64,000 bases of DNA from Paludibacteraceae bacterium (GCA_016297215.1 JAEDGZ010000001.1:62001-126000); one strand, 5' to 3'. Shown: positions 41,014-49,308, counted from the first letter of the stretch. The notes: generated by a model from the letters alone, not told the origin. Translations and numbers: made by a program.

Positions 41014-41323
41014 TTCTCTTACTTTGGATTTTTCGTATCACATGTGTAATCGCCATGAAAGGATGATACCATATCATTCTTGGCCCACTAAACCGCATCA
41101 CTTGACGAATCTGCTCGCGCATCTCGGGTTTGTAGCAATGAACAAGACACGCATCACAAGTCGGCTTTGCCTCGGCATATCGACAACAATCCAAGCGGTG
41201 CGTCGCGTAATGGAGCAAGGTTTGACACTTCGGACAAAGTCCGTCCGTCCTCCCGTGTTGCTTGCGACAATACAAGCGTATCATCGTTTCTACTGTATGT
41301 TTCTCTGCTGCAATGCGTTTCAT
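41006..41323 (-). CDS. Nitrous-oxide-stimulated promoter (YgbA_NO) family protein
   Basis: 105 residues. Family pattern: LYCRKQHG, LCPKCQTLLHYATHRLDCC, KPTCDACLVHCYKPEMREQIRQVMRFSGPRMIWYHP. Many Cys/His suggest a metal or Fe-S site. In enterobacteria ygbA is induced by NO through NsrR; here regulation is not shown. It overlaps its neighbours by 4 and 8 bp, so translation is coupled. Confidence 0.92.
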   Translation of the reverse strand: MKRIAAEKHTVETMIRLYCRKQHGRTDGLCPKCQTLLHYATHRLDCCRYAEAKPTCDACLVHCYKPEMREQIRQVMRFSGPRMIWYHPFMAITHVIRKIQSKRNA

Positions 41324-41520
41324 CGCCTAAGTTCCAAGGTAATCTCCATATACGACCGCTTGCCGGCAATGTACTCTGCGTAGGCATCCTCTGCGTTCTG
41401 TCCGTGAAGCATGTGGCATTTGCCGCATAGTTCACAATTGTGTATGCACTCCCATTGTTGCTGCACAAAAGCAAGGCGCTCATTACGCGTCGAAGCCGCT
41501 ATGGATGGAGGTGTTTCCAT
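41320..41520 (-). CDS. 66-residue Cys-rich small protein
   Basis: METPPSIAASTRNERLAFVQ then QQWECIHNCELCGKCHMLHG, ending KRSYMEITLELRR. Four cysteines in C-x3-C-x2-C-x2-C spacing look like a metal or Fe-S ligand set. The ATGA overlap with the YgbA_NO gene marks it as a real first gene of the unit. I recall similar small proteins beside this family in Bacteroidales, but have no name for it. Confidence 0.78.
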   Translation of the reverse strand: METPPSIAASTRNERLAFVQQQWECIHNCELCGKCHMLHGQNAEDAYAEYIAGKRSYMEITLELRR

Positions 41521-41666
41521 CTATGTCCTCCCAATTATCAATAGGTAAACAAACATTTAATGTATGATTGTTGAGATTTTTCCTTTCTCGACCCCCGTCC
41601 CCTGAGACACGCAAGTGGGGGCTTATCTCGAATGCTGGTCGGTTCGTGATGCGTGGGGTTGCGTTC

Positions 41667-42977
41667 TTACTCTTCCACAACCTCGCCGCGAAGCGTGGCA
41701 GCAGTGGCTTCCAAGATATGCACTTGCACCAGTTCTCCGATGTGTCTGCCTGCCCGCGGAAAGACCACCGTCTTGTATTGCGACGTGCGTCCGAACATAT
41801 CCTCGTGGCTCCGCTTGGAAAAACCTTCCACCAACACCTCCACTGTCTTGCCAATCTCCCTTCGGTTGCTCGCCAGCGACAACTCGTTTTGCAGGGCGAT
41901 AATCTCATTCAGTCGGCGCACTTTCTCCTCCTCCGAGATGTTATCCGGCAGGTGTTTCTGCGCGTAGGTCCCCGGGCGCTCGCTGTATTTGAACATGAAC
42001 GCCGTGTCGAAGCCCACCTCCCGCATCAGGCTCAGCGTCTCGGCATGGTCTTCCAGCGTCTCGTCGTGGAAACCGCAGAACACATCCGTGCCTATCGTCG
42101 CATCGGGCAAGATACGGCGGATGGCGGCAATACGGTCGAGATACCACTCGCGGGTGTATTTGCGGTTCATCAGTTTCAGTATCTTGTTCGACCCGCTCTG
42201 CACCGGAAGGTGAATAAACCGGCAGAGGTTCTTATGGCGCGCGATAGTCTCCAAGGTCTTGTCCGACATATCTTTCGGATGCGAGGTCGTGAAGCGGATA
42301 CGCATCTCGGGCACCGCCTCTGCCACTATCTCCAGCAAGTCCGCAAAATCCAACTCACCCGCTTTCCACGAGTTCACGTTCTGCCCCAGCAGCGTAACCT
42401 CTTTGTAGCCCTTTGCCCACAGGTCGCGCACCTCGTTCAATATGCTCTCCACATCGCGGCTGCGCTCCCGCCCGCGGGTGTAGGGCACCACGCAGTAAGA
42501 GCAGAAGTTGTTGCAACCCCGCATGATACTCACGAAACCGCTGATTGTCTTGCCGATACGCGCAGGCAGCACCTCGCGGTAGGTCTCCGTCTTGCTCAGT
42601 TCGATGTTGATGGCTTTCTGTCCTAACTCGCACTGTGCCAGCAGGTTAGGGATATCCATATACGCATCCGGTCCTGCCACGAAATCCACTTTGTAGTCCC
42701 GTATCAACTCCTCGCCCATGCGCTCTGCCATGCAGCCGATGACGCCCATCGTCGGGCGGTGCTCCTTGCGGGTCAGCGCCCTGAGTTCACGCAACCTGCT
42801 CACCACTTTCTGCTCGGCGTTGTCGCGGATAGAGCAGGTGTTAAGCAGGATGATATCCGCCTCATGCCAATCCTCGGTCATCGCGCAGTCGGCAGTCTGC
42901 ATGATAGCGGCTACTACCTCACTGTCTGCCACGTTCATCTGGCAACCATAGGTCTCTATATAGAATTTTTTGCTCAT
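41667..42977 (-). CDS. miaB: tRNA-2-methylthio-N6-dimethylallyladenosine synthase
   Basis: Radical-SAM methylthiotransferase acting on position 37 of tRNAs. 436 residues. N-terminal UPF0004 domain with ETYGCQMNVADSE and CSIRDNAEQK, radical-SAM motif RGCNNFCSYCVVPYTRGRERSR (CxxxCxxC), and a C-terminal TRAM domain. Three N-terminal cysteines for the auxiliary cluster are seen. Promoter proposed at 43239-43269, which would transcribe the antisense strand of the tRNA-Pro gene before reaching it. Confidence 0.96.
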   Translation of the reverse strand: MSKKFYIETYGCQMNVADSEVVAAIMQTADCAMTEDWHEADIILLNTCSIRDNAEQKVVSRLRELRALTRKEHRPTMGVIGCMAERMGEELIRDYKVDFVAGPDAYMDIPNLLAQCELGQKAINIELSKTETYREVLPARIGKTISGFVSIMRGCNNFCSYCVVPYTRGRERSRDVESILNEVRDLWAKGYKEVTLLGQNVNSWKAGELDFADLLEIVAEAVPEMRIRFTTSHPKDMSDKTLETIARHKNLCRFIHLPVQSGSNKILKLMNRKYTREWYLDRIAAIRRILPDATIGTDVFCGFHDETLEDHAETLSLMREVGFDTAFMFKYSERPGTYAQKHLPDNISEEEKVRRLNEIIALQNELSLASNRREIGKTVEVLVEGFSKRSHEDMFGRTSQYKTVVFPRAGRHIGELVQVHILEATAATLRGEVVEE

Positions 42978-43012
42978 AAAACACGTTTTTTACAAGAATT
43001 TTTCAAATTTAT

Positions 43013-43043
43013 TTGGTCATATCAAAAAAAAGTCGTACCTTTG
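43013..43043 (+). promoter_or_regulatory. Promoter of tRNA-Pro
   Basis: TTG at 43013-43015, 20-nt spacer, TACCTTTG at 43036-43043; 32 nt before the mature 5' end. Confidence 0.82.
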
Positions 43044-43075
43044 CAGCCGCTTTTGAGGAAATGTCTTCAGGGCAT

Positions 43076-43149
43076 CGGGATGTGGCGCAGTCCGGTAGCG
43101 CAACGGTCTGGGGGACCGGAGGTCGCAAGTTCGAATCTTGTCATCCCGA
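43076..43149 (+). tRNA. tRNA-Pro, anticodon GGG
   Basis: Acceptor CGGGATG pairs with CATCCCG, discriminator A, no encoded CCA. D-arm GCGC/GCGC with AGTCCGGTA loop, anticodon loop CTGGGGG (34-36 = GGG), T arm GCAAGTTCGAATCTTGT. The top pair of the anticodon stem (A27-G43) is mismatched. A terminator follows at once. Confidence 0.95.
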
Positions 43150-43151
43150 CG

Positions 43152-43177
43152 AAGAGTCCGTTAGGACTCTTTTTTTT
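43152..43177 (+). terminator. tRNA-Pro terminator
   Basis: AAGAGTCC, GTTA loop, GGACTCTT followed by six T. Eight perfect pairs. Confidence 0.92.
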
Positions 43178-43238
43178 GTATCTATACTTTCCTTATCATC
43201 AACCGCCTCCGCCGACCTAATATCCCCAAAAGCGGCTG

Positions 43239-43269
43239 CAAAGATACGCTTTTTTCCCGACATACACAA
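43239..43269 (-). promoter_or_regulatory. Putative minus-strand promoter toward miaB
   Basis: On the minus strand, TTG at 43269-43267, 20-nt spacer, TATCTTTG at 43246-43239. The next gene on this strand is miaB, 260 bp away on the far side of the tRNA. Confidence 0.65.
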
Positions 43270-43308
43270 TAGCAACTACCTATTTTGGCCGTTTTTCTAA
43301 CGACTCTC

Positions 43309-43532
43309 CATGCCGTCAATCTCGAAAACGACTCGAAAACGACTCGAAAACGAGACGAAAAAAAAGCCGCCCAAGAGCAGAGAAGAAGCAGAGAAGAACT
43401 ATAGAAGAACCAGAGACCAAGTGCCTCAAGGAGGTGCGGTCTCCAGGCCGCACCAAAGAGCAAACAAAGAGCAAACAAAGAAAGGTGGCAATGCCCCGCC
43501 CGATGTTCGCAAGCCTCCCCGCCTGCTGGGAT
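43309..43532. repeat. Composite repeat: family I array, GCAGAGAAGAA array, family O palindrome
   Basis: In order: GCCGTCAATCTC, three GAAAACGACTC units, AGCCGCCC; then GCAGAGAAGAA twice, CTATAGAAGAA and CCAGAGACCAA (11-bp period); GGTGCGGTCTCCAGGCCGCA and CC (43433-43454); AAAGAGCAAAC twice (11-bp); and a degenerate B palindrome (43506-43530). The same components in reverse order and orientation lie at 63706-63878. No gene in this stretch. Confidence 0.85.
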
Positions 43533-43624
43533 AACACGTTTCCAGTTTCGTGTTTGCCCCCGATAGGTCGCCTGCGCACCCCGACAGTTTCAATCCGAAA
43601 CCAATCTACCTATATATAAAAGAG

Positions 43625-43664
43625 CACCCTCGCAGACCAATAATCTGCGAGGGTGTGTATCTTT
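43625..43664. terminator. Hairpin terminator downstream of the composite repeat
   Basis: CACCCTCGCAGA, 7-nt loop, TCTGCGAGGGTG followed by TGTATCTTTTT: 12 perfect pairs. No sense gene directly before it on plus was found. Confidence 0.75.
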
Positions 43665-43668
43665 TTGG

Positions 43669-43766
43669 TAATGAATTAATGAATAATTACACGACAATTA
43701 TATGTTAAAGAAATAAATATTTGAATAATTTTTGGAAATTTTTGTTGAAATAAAAGAATTGTCGTT
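43669..43766. repeat. Family C element, about 90 bp
   Basis: GGTAATGAATTAATGAATAA, TTACACGACAATTATATGTT, AAAG and TTGAATAATTTTTG...AAATAAAAGAATTGTCGTT. The full length is repeated at 52041-52133 and, inverted, at 51612-51700. Confidence 0.88.
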
Positions 43767-43820
43767 GTTTCGATGTATATGTTTCTTATTTCGAGTTCAC
43801 GTTATTTTAGACACAACCAA

Positions 43821-44675
43821 TCAGTACTTGATATTATCTATCAGTCGCACAGGTCCGCAATAGACCGTTACGCAGCCGATGGCGTGGGAGAAATCCGCGG
43901 CAGGCAGTAGGGTCGATTGGTCCACTATCTCGTAGTACTCCACTTCCAGCCCCTCCACAGCGTTGATGGCGTCCACCACGCGCTGTTGCACCTCGGCAAC
44001 GCTCTGCGTCTTCGCCCACTCGCGGCTCTCGAAGAGGATACGCGAGATGTTCACCGCCGTCTGCTTCTCACTCTCGGAGAGACGCTCGTTGCGGCTGCTG
44101 AGCGCCAGCCCGGACTCCTCGCGCACAATAGGGCAGCCAACGATTTGCAGGTCGCCGAACGTGCCTGCAAACGCGGAGCCGCTCACCATGTAGCGGATGA
44201 TAGCCAACTGCTGGTAGTCTTTCTCGCCGAAGTAAGCGCGGTCGGGGCGCACGAGGTAGAACAGGCGGCTCACCACCTGCACCACGCCGTTGAAGTGCCC
44301 GGGGCGCATCTTACCCTCCATCACTTGGTCAAGCCCGTTGAAGCCAAACTCAAACGTGCTGTTCATCTCCTCCGCTGTGTACATCTCCTCGGGCGTGGGC
44401 GCAAAGAGGAAATGCGCACCGAGGTTAGAGAGCAAGTCCGCATCGCGCCAGATATTGCGCGGGTACTTGGCGAGGTCTTCCTTGTTGTTGAACTGGGTGG
44501 GGTTGACGAAGACAGAGACAAAAGTTACATCGTTCTCGCTCACGCAGCGTCTTACGAGCGAGGCGTGCCCTGCGTGAAGCGCACCCATAGTGGGCACCAG
44601 TCCGATGGTCTTGTTCTGCTGTTTGCAAGCCTCTACATGCTGGAGGAGTTCTTGCTTGGTGGTGATGATTTGCAT
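43821..44675 (-). CDS. panC: Pantothenate synthetase
   Basis: Condenses pantoate and beta-alanine with ATP to form pantothenate, toward coenzyme A. 284 residues. Nucleotidyl-transferase motifs VPTMGALHAGHASLV (HxGH), FVNPTQF, GEKDYQQLAII and SSRNERLS. Divergent from the starch-synthase gene with promoters facing apart, the arrangement usual in Bacteroidales. Confidence 0.97.
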   Translation of the reverse strand: MQIITTKQELLQHVEACKQQNKTIGLVPTMGALHAGHASLVRRCVSENDVTFVSVFVNPTQFNNKEDLAKYPRNIWRDADLLSNLGAHFLFAPTPEEMYTAEEMNSTFEFGFNGLDQVMEGKMRPGHFNGVVQVVSRLFYLVRPDRAYFGEKDYQQLAIIRYMVSGSAFAGTFGDLQIVGCPIVREESGLALSSRNERLSESEKQTAVNISRILFESREWAKTQSVAEVQQRVVDAINAVEGLEVEYYEIVDQSTLLPAADFSHAIGCVTVYCGPVRLIDNIKY

Positions 44676-44684
44676 ATTGCGTGG

Positions 44685-44768
44685 ATTGAAGTTTCTGGTT
44701 TCAAGTTTCAGGTTTCAAGCAAGTTTGTCAAGGGTAACTACACTTGAAACCTGAAACCTGAAACTTTT
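44685..44768. repeat. Family D inverted heptamer arrays upstream of panC
   Basis: GTTTCTG/GTTTCAA/GTTTCAG/GTTTCAA on the left, GAAACCT/GAAACCT/GAAACTT on the right, lying in the panC leader. Confidence 0.9.
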
Positions 44769-44772
44769 TACT

Positions 44773-44797
44773 AAGCAGGCGGGGACTCCTGCGTCCC
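44773..44797. repeat. Family B palindrome, reverse form
   Basis: AGCAGGCGGGGACTCCTGCG and TCCCG; degenerate B, next to the D element. Confidence 0.7.
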
Positions 44798-44817
44798 GAG
44801 TGTACCCAAAAAGTCCG

Positions 44818-44847
44818 CAAAGGTACTAAAAAAAACGGACAAAACAA
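44818..44847 (-). promoter_or_regulatory. panC promoter
   Basis: On the minus strand, TTG at 44847-44845, 19-nt spacer, TACCTTTG at 44825-44818. It would give a leader of about 135 nt carrying B and D repeats. Confidence 0.75.
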
Positions 44848-44865
44848 ATTTTTTGAAAGAAAAAG

Positions 44866-44896
44866 TTGCAAATGTCAATAAATTTTAGTACCTTTG
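44866..44896 (+). promoter_or_regulatory. Promoter of the starch-synthase-like gene
   Basis: TTG at 44866-44868, 20-nt spacer, TACCTTTG at 44889-44896; the start codon is only 20 bp further, so the leader is short. Confidence 0.82.
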
Positions 44897-44915
44897 CAGG
44901 AAATTTCAAAATTCT

Positions 44916-45740
44916 ATGCCTATGAAAGAGCCGAAACGAGTCCTGTTTATCTCGCAAGAGATATACCCCTATTTAGCGGAAGAGACGCCCATTCGTATGC
45001 TCAATAGGCAGTTGCCCGAGTTGTTCCAGTCGAAAGGGTACGAGACCCGCACGTTCATGCCGAAGTTCGGCGACATCAACGAGCGCCGCAACCAGTTGCA
45101 CGAGGTGATACGCCTCTCGGGCATGAATATCATCATCAGCGAGACCGACCACCCCCTGCTCATCAAGGTGGCGAGCATACAATCCGCGCGTATCCAGATT
45201 TACTTCATCGACAACGACGACTTGTTCCACAAGCGCAAAGGAATTGCCGATGCCGAGGGCAAGGAGTATGCCGACAACGATGAGCGCTGTATCTTTTTCG
45301 CCCGCGGAGTCATCGAGACCGTGAAGAAACTGCGCTGGACGCCCAACGTAGTGGTCTGCTCGGGCTGGATGTCAGCGCTGGCGCCGCTCTATCTCAAGAA
45401 AGCGTATGCCGATGAACCCTTCTTCGCAAACTCCAAAATCGTGCTATCTATCAACGACAACGAGTACCAAACGCCGTTTGGCACGAAGTTTGCACAGAAA
45501 TTGCAGATTGACGGAATTTCCAACAACGACGTGCGCAGCATAGCGGGCTTCCCCGTGGGCTACGAGGAGTTGATGCGACTCGCGATAGACTATTCCGATG
45601 CCATCACGTTCGCCAGTCCGAAGATTAACCAGCGCGTGATGAACTACGCGGAGACGAGCCGCAAACCCATATTGCCCTACGAAGAAGGCGCAGACAACAA
45701 GCGTTTCCTCGACTTCTGCAACGGACTGATAGGAGAGTAA
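44916..45740 (+). CDS. Glycogen/starch synthase-like protein, N-terminal GT5 domain only
   Basis: 274 residues. N-terminal half of a GT5 starch synthase: VLFISQEIYPY and MPKFGDINERRNQLHEV, VVCSGWMSAL (W for H in the usual DWHT-like position), and ITFASPKINQRVM. The second Rossmann domain with the nucleotide-sugar KxGG/EPCG-type motifs is missing, so it cannot be a complete glucosyltransferase. Such short forms, encoded opposite panC, are standard in Bacteroidales; their role is unclear. Alternative ATG two codons down. Confidence 0.85.
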   Translation: MPMKEPKRVLFISQEIYPYLAEETPIRMLNRQLPELFQSKGYETRTFMPKFGDINERRNQLHEVIRLSGMNIIISETDHPLLIKVASIQSARIQIYFIDNDDLFHKRKGIADAEGKEYADNDERCIFFARGVIETVKKLRWTPNVVVCSGWMSALAPLYLKKAYADEPFFANSKIVLSINDNEYQTPFGTKFAQKLQIDGISNNDVRSIAGFPVGYEELMRLAIDYSDAITFASPKINQRVMNYAETSRKPILPYEEGADNKRFLDFCNGLIGE

Positions 45741-45788
45741 CAAAGACCGCTGTCCGGCGTGCTTCCTGACAGGTCGGGGCAGAAAGGA

Positions 45789-45810
45789 GGTTCGGTCTCC
45801 TGGCCGCACC
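45789..45810. repeat. Family O palindrome
   Basis: GGTTCGGTCTCCTGGCCGCA plus CC, same as the composite element palindrome with two changes; between the starch-synthase-like gene and the DUF4270 gene. Confidence 0.75.
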
Positions 45811-45845
45811 AAAGATAAAAGACTGATAGGTGAAGAAAAAGAACT

Positions 45846-47330
45846 ATGAGTAAAGGTAGATTACTTCTGACTATACACAAACTCTTTTCTATACTCCCTC
45901 CCCTTGTGGGGAGGGGCGGGGTGGGTCTTCTTTGCTCCTTGTTCTTGGCTCTAACCGGCTGCAAAGACGATGTGGTTACGGCGGGCAGTTCGCTGCTGAG
46001 CGATAACGACAAGATCGTCGTTTGCTCCGACACCTTCTCCCTCTCTTCCAATTTAGCCCCCTGCGGTAGTATCATCACTGCCCCCGACTCCTTCCTGCTG
46101 GGCGAGATAGCCACCGACTATGGCACCGTGCGCGCAGAGGTGCTGACGCAGTTGGCGTGCCCTGTGGGCTTCCAATATCCCGAGACATCGGAAATCGATT
46201 CCGTCTGCCTCTTCATCTACTACCGCGACTGGGTGGGTAGCAGCACCACCCCGATGGCTATCAACGTGTATGAGATAGACCGCAGCGTGATGGAGTACAA
46301 CCTGACCTACACTTCCGACCTCAATATCGCCGACTATTGCAGCATGGAGGACAGCACGCTGCTCGTAAACCGCCAGCCGCTTATCGTGGCGGGAAACAAG
46401 GCAGACAGCGTCTATAATAGTAGCACGGGCACCTACCAGCCGATGGTGCGTTGCCGCATGAGCGATGACTTCGCAAGACGCTTCTTTACTATGCGGACCT
46501 ATGCCTCGCAGGACCGTTTCAACGAGTTCTTCAAGGGACTCTATATCACGCCCACCTTCGGCAGCGCCACCATGCTGCATATCACGGACGTGAGCATGGC
46601 GGTCTATTACCATTTCTCCTACAACCGCGGCGGACAAGACACCACGGTTACGGATATGAAGGGCTTCTACGCCAACGCGGAGGTGCGTGGCTTGAACCGC
46701 ATAGAGTACCGCGACAAAGAGACACTGGTGGAGAACCTGCTGGCAGACAGCGCGCACTATAGTTACGTGATTGGCCCCGCGGGCGTCTATACGCGCATGC
46801 AGTTCCCCATGTTGCAGATAGAGGAGACCATCATGCAGAGCCTGATTTACAAAGACACGGTGAAACGCCCGTATGTGAACTTGGCGCAGTTGCAGGTGGA
46901 TGTGCTGAATGTCTATGAGGGCACGGGCGCGGACCAAGACCGCAACGATTGGCTTCAGCCTGCCGACTATATGCTGCTCATCAAGGAAGAGAGCCTCGAC
47001 CGTTTCTTCCGCAAGAAAGAACTGCCTTCCGACACCGTGGCTATCCTCTCCTCGCTCAGCACGGGCGTGGACTCACTCGGCAACACCATCTACTACTATT
47101 CCTACGACCTCAACACCCTGCTTACCAATCAAATCCGGCAGGAGACAAATCCCGACACGCTGAACATGCTGCTGGTGCCCGTAACGGTGGAGACCACCAC
47201 CAACTCGGCTTACGGCACCACCTCCATCACCTCCGTGCGCCAGAGCCAAGTGATGTCCGCCACGAAGATTCGCAGCGCGCAGAACGCAGATAGTCCCCTC
47301 TCGCTCAAAGTGGTGTACTCCGGCTTCTAA
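45846..47330 (+). CDS. DUF4270 lipoprotein with interrupted signal peptide
   Basis: 494 residues. The family body starts at the lipobox ALTGCKDD (Cys at about residue 39) and is a beta-rich, Ser/Thr- and Asp-rich DUF4270 domain to the end. Probably an outer-membrane lipoprotein, function unknown. The signal peptide is odd: between TIHKLFSI and LLCSLFLALTGC a stretch LPPLVGRGGVG is encoded by the hairpin 45893-45929 (CCCTCCCC-TTGT-GGGGAGGG). Alternative shorter starts would give a weaker signal. Second gene after the starch-synthase-like gene, with no separate promoter recognised. Confidence 0.85.
   Translation: MSKGRLLLTIHKLFSILPPLVGRGGVGLLCSLFLALTGCKDDVVTAGSSLLSDNDKIVVCSDTFSLSSNLAPCGSIITAPDSFLLGEIATDYGTVRAEVLTQLACPVGFQYPETSEIDSVCLFIYYRDWVGSSTTPMAINVYEIDRSVMEYNLTYTSDLNIADYCSMEDSTLLVNRQPLIVAGNKADSVYNSSTGTYQPMVRCRMSDDFARRFFTMRTYASQDRFNEFFKGLYITPTFGSATMLHITDVSMAVYYHFSYNRGGQDTTVTDMKGFYANAEVRGLNRIEYRDKETLVENLLADSAHYSYVIGPAGVYTRMQFPMLQIEETIMQSLIYKDTVKRPYVNLAQLQVDVLNVYEGTGADQDRNDWLQPADYMLLIKEESLDRFFRKKELPSDTVAILSSLSTGVDSLGNTIYYYSYDLNTLLTNQIRQETNPDTLNMLLVPVTVETTTNSAYGTTSITSVRQSQVMSATKIRSAQNADSPLSLKVVYSGF
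45893..45929. repeat. Family N GC-rich hairpin inside the DUF4270 signal peptide
   Basis: CCCTCCCC/GGGGAGGG stem of eight pairs (45896-45915) with CGGGGTGGGT after it. Related to CTCCCCCTTTGTAGGGGGAG in ksgA (61275) and a looser copy in the TPR gene (near 27005). Confidence 0.8.
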
Positions 47331-47365
47331 TACTTCTAATAACAGAAGGCAGGTATCAATATACA

Positions 47366-47398
47366 ACAAAAAAGCACGCAAATCTGCGTGCTTTTTTG
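47366..47398. terminator. Bidirectional terminator between DUF4270 gene and mutL
   Basis: AAAAAAGCACGCA, short loop, TGCGTGCTTTTTT: about 13 pairs with A/T runs on both sides, between converging genes. Confidence 0.92.
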
Positions 47399-49297
47399 TT
47401 ATATCCGTTTCTGTAACTCGTCGTCTGTCAGTACTGTCATCACCCGCTTCCCATCCGGTGTGTATAGATAAGACCCGAGGGCAAATAGTTTTTCCACTAA
47501 GTCTCTCATCTCTTCCTCTGTTAAGGTCTTTCCGTAAGGTATTGCCGTATCGTTAGCCAGCGCCATGGCTATCTGCTTGCGCCACTCTTCCTGCACGTTC
47601 GCTCCCGTATCGCGCACCGCGTCTAGGATATGCCGCAGGGCTGTAACACCATTCTGCTGCCCTAACTGCGCAGGCAACCCGTAGATACTATATGAGGTCT
47701 TGCCAAACTGCTCCAAATCAAAACCTATATGCCGCAGTTCATCCACCATCGGCTCTATCAACACCATATCTTCTGCCGTCAGTTCCAGCACATCGGGGAA
47801 GAGCAGTTTTTGTGTCGCCCCTTTCGCATTGGACAGTTGCGACATATACAAATCATATAGTACGCAAGCATGGGCGCGGTGTTGGTTGATAACCGCAACT
47901 CCCTGCTCTATCGCCAAAAAGATATACTTCCCCCCGTACTGCCACGGATCGGCTGAAGGAGAAAGAACGAAGGAGAAAAGACTTGCAGCATTTGTTTCCG
48001 GAACTTCGGATGCAAGACTATTCAGTCCTTCATCCTTTATCCTTAATCCTTTATTCTGAGGGTACAACTGCTCCCATCCCGCCGGCGTTTTGCTGCTGTA
48101 TGACTTATCCTTTCCGCCGAATGAAGAGCACTCATAGTCGAAACGAGTCGGTCTTTCATCCTTCATCCTTAATCCTTTATCCACACGGAAGGGATTATAG
48201 TTGGGGTCTATGACTCGCTGAGGAGCATTGGTCGGACGAGTGCCGTCGGGCAGGGGCATGTCTATCTCGCCCTCGCGGTTGAAATCGATGGTCGGCGCGA
48301 GTGAGAACTTACCCAATGCTTCACGCACGGAGGCAAGCAGTATCTGAAAAATAGCTTGCTCATCGGCAAACTTTATCTCGGTCTTCGTCGGGTGGATATT
48401 CACATCAATAGACTGCGGATCGACCTCGAAATAGATAAAGAACGAGGGCTGATACTCTCCCGGGAGCATCCCCGAGTACGCCGTCATCACCGCCTTCTGA
48501 AAATACGGATGCCGCATATATCGCCCGTTCACGAAGAAATACTGCTGTGCGTTCTTTCCTGTTGCCTCCGGTTTGGCAACAAACCCGTGTATCGACACCA
48601 GATCGGTGTCCGTATGTATCTCTACAAGGTTGGAAGTGTATTGCCGCCCTGTGCCTTTGCCGAACACGCTCTCGATGCGTTGCTTCTCCGTGCCGGCAGG
48701 CAACTCGCTGAGTATCTCATCGTTATGCACAAAGGTGAACTGCACCTGCGGATAAACCAGCACGATCCTATGGTAATCCGTGAGCAGGTTGCGCAACTCC
48801 GTTTGGTCGGTCTTGAGGAACTTGCGCCGCACCGGCACATTGTAAAAGAGGTTTTTCACTCGTATGTTCGTTCCTTGAGGGCATTGGCAGGGCTCTTGAT
48901 ACAGCACTTCCGACCCCGCTATCTCCAGCCGCGTGCCCATCTCGTCCTCTTCGCGGCGCGTGGTTACCTCCACCTGCGCCACGGCACATATACTCGCCAA
49001 GGCTTCTCCGCGAAATCCCATCGTGCGCAGCGCAAAGAGGTCGGCTGCCTCGCGTATCTTCGAGGTCGCATGCCGCTCAAACGCCATACGCGCATCCGTC
49101 TCGCTCATGCCCTTCCCGTTGTCCACCACTTGCAGCAACGTCCTGCCTGCATCGCGCACCACCACCTGTATACGCGTCGCGCCCGCATCCAAACTATTCT
49201 CCACCAATTCCTTCAGGCACGACGCAGGACGCTGGATAACCTCTCCGGCGGCTATCTGGTTGGCAACACTATCGGGTAAAAGGTGAATGATGTCCAT
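47399..49297 (-). CDS. mutL: DNA mismatch repair protein MutL with repeat-bearing linker
   Basis: 632 residues. GHKL ATPase: ELVENSLDAGAT, DNGKGM, GFRGEAL. After residue about 330 comes a linker, then the C-terminal dimerisation domain (from about 445). The linker holds two peptides from family A repeats, KGLRMKDE (48133-48182) and KGLRIKDEGLN (near 48000-48060). The endonuclease site normally DQHAxxE is INQHRAHACVLYD here: Asn replaces the first Asp and neither acid is kept, so nicking activity may be lost. Function as matchmaker remains likely. Confidence 0.95.
   Translation of the reverse strand: MDIIHLLPDSVANQIAAGEVIQRPASCLKELVENSLDAGATRIQVVVRDAGRTLLQVVDNGKGMSETDARMAFERHATSKIREAADLFALRTMGFRGEALASICAVAQVEVTTRREEDEMGTRLEIAGSEVLYQEPCQCPQGTNIRVKNLFYNVPVRRKFLKTDQTELRNLLTDYHRIVLVYPQVQFTFVHNDEILSELPAGTEKQRIESVFGKGTGRQYTSNLVEIHTDTDLVSIHGFVAKPEATGKNAQQYFFVNGRYMRHPYFQKAVMTAYSGMLPGEYQPSFFIYFEVDPQSIDVNIHPTKTEIKFADEQAIFQILLASVREALGKFSLAPTIDFNREGEIDMPLPDGTRPTNAPQRVIDPNYNPFRVDKGLRMKDERPTRFDYECSSFGGKDKSYSSKTPAGWEQLYPQNKGLRIKDEGLNSLASEVPETNAASLFSFVLSPSADPWQYGGKYIFLAIEQGVAVINQHRAHACVLYDLYMSQLSNAKGATQKLLFPDVLELTAEDMVLIEPMVDELRHIGFDLEQFGKTSYSIYGLPAQLGQQNGVTALRHILDAVRDTGANVQEEWRKQIAMALANDTAIPYGKTLTEEEMRDLVEKLFALGSYLYTPDGKRVMTVLTDDELQKRI
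47955..48186. repeat. Two family A arms inside mutL
   Basis: TTCATCC/TTTATCC/TTAATCC/TTTATTC at about 48027-48056 and TTCATCC/TTCATCC/TTAATCC/TTTATCC at about 48154-48182. Both sit in the part that encodes the variable linker. Confidence 0.9.
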
Positions 49298-49308
49298 AAA
49301 GGGAAGTA

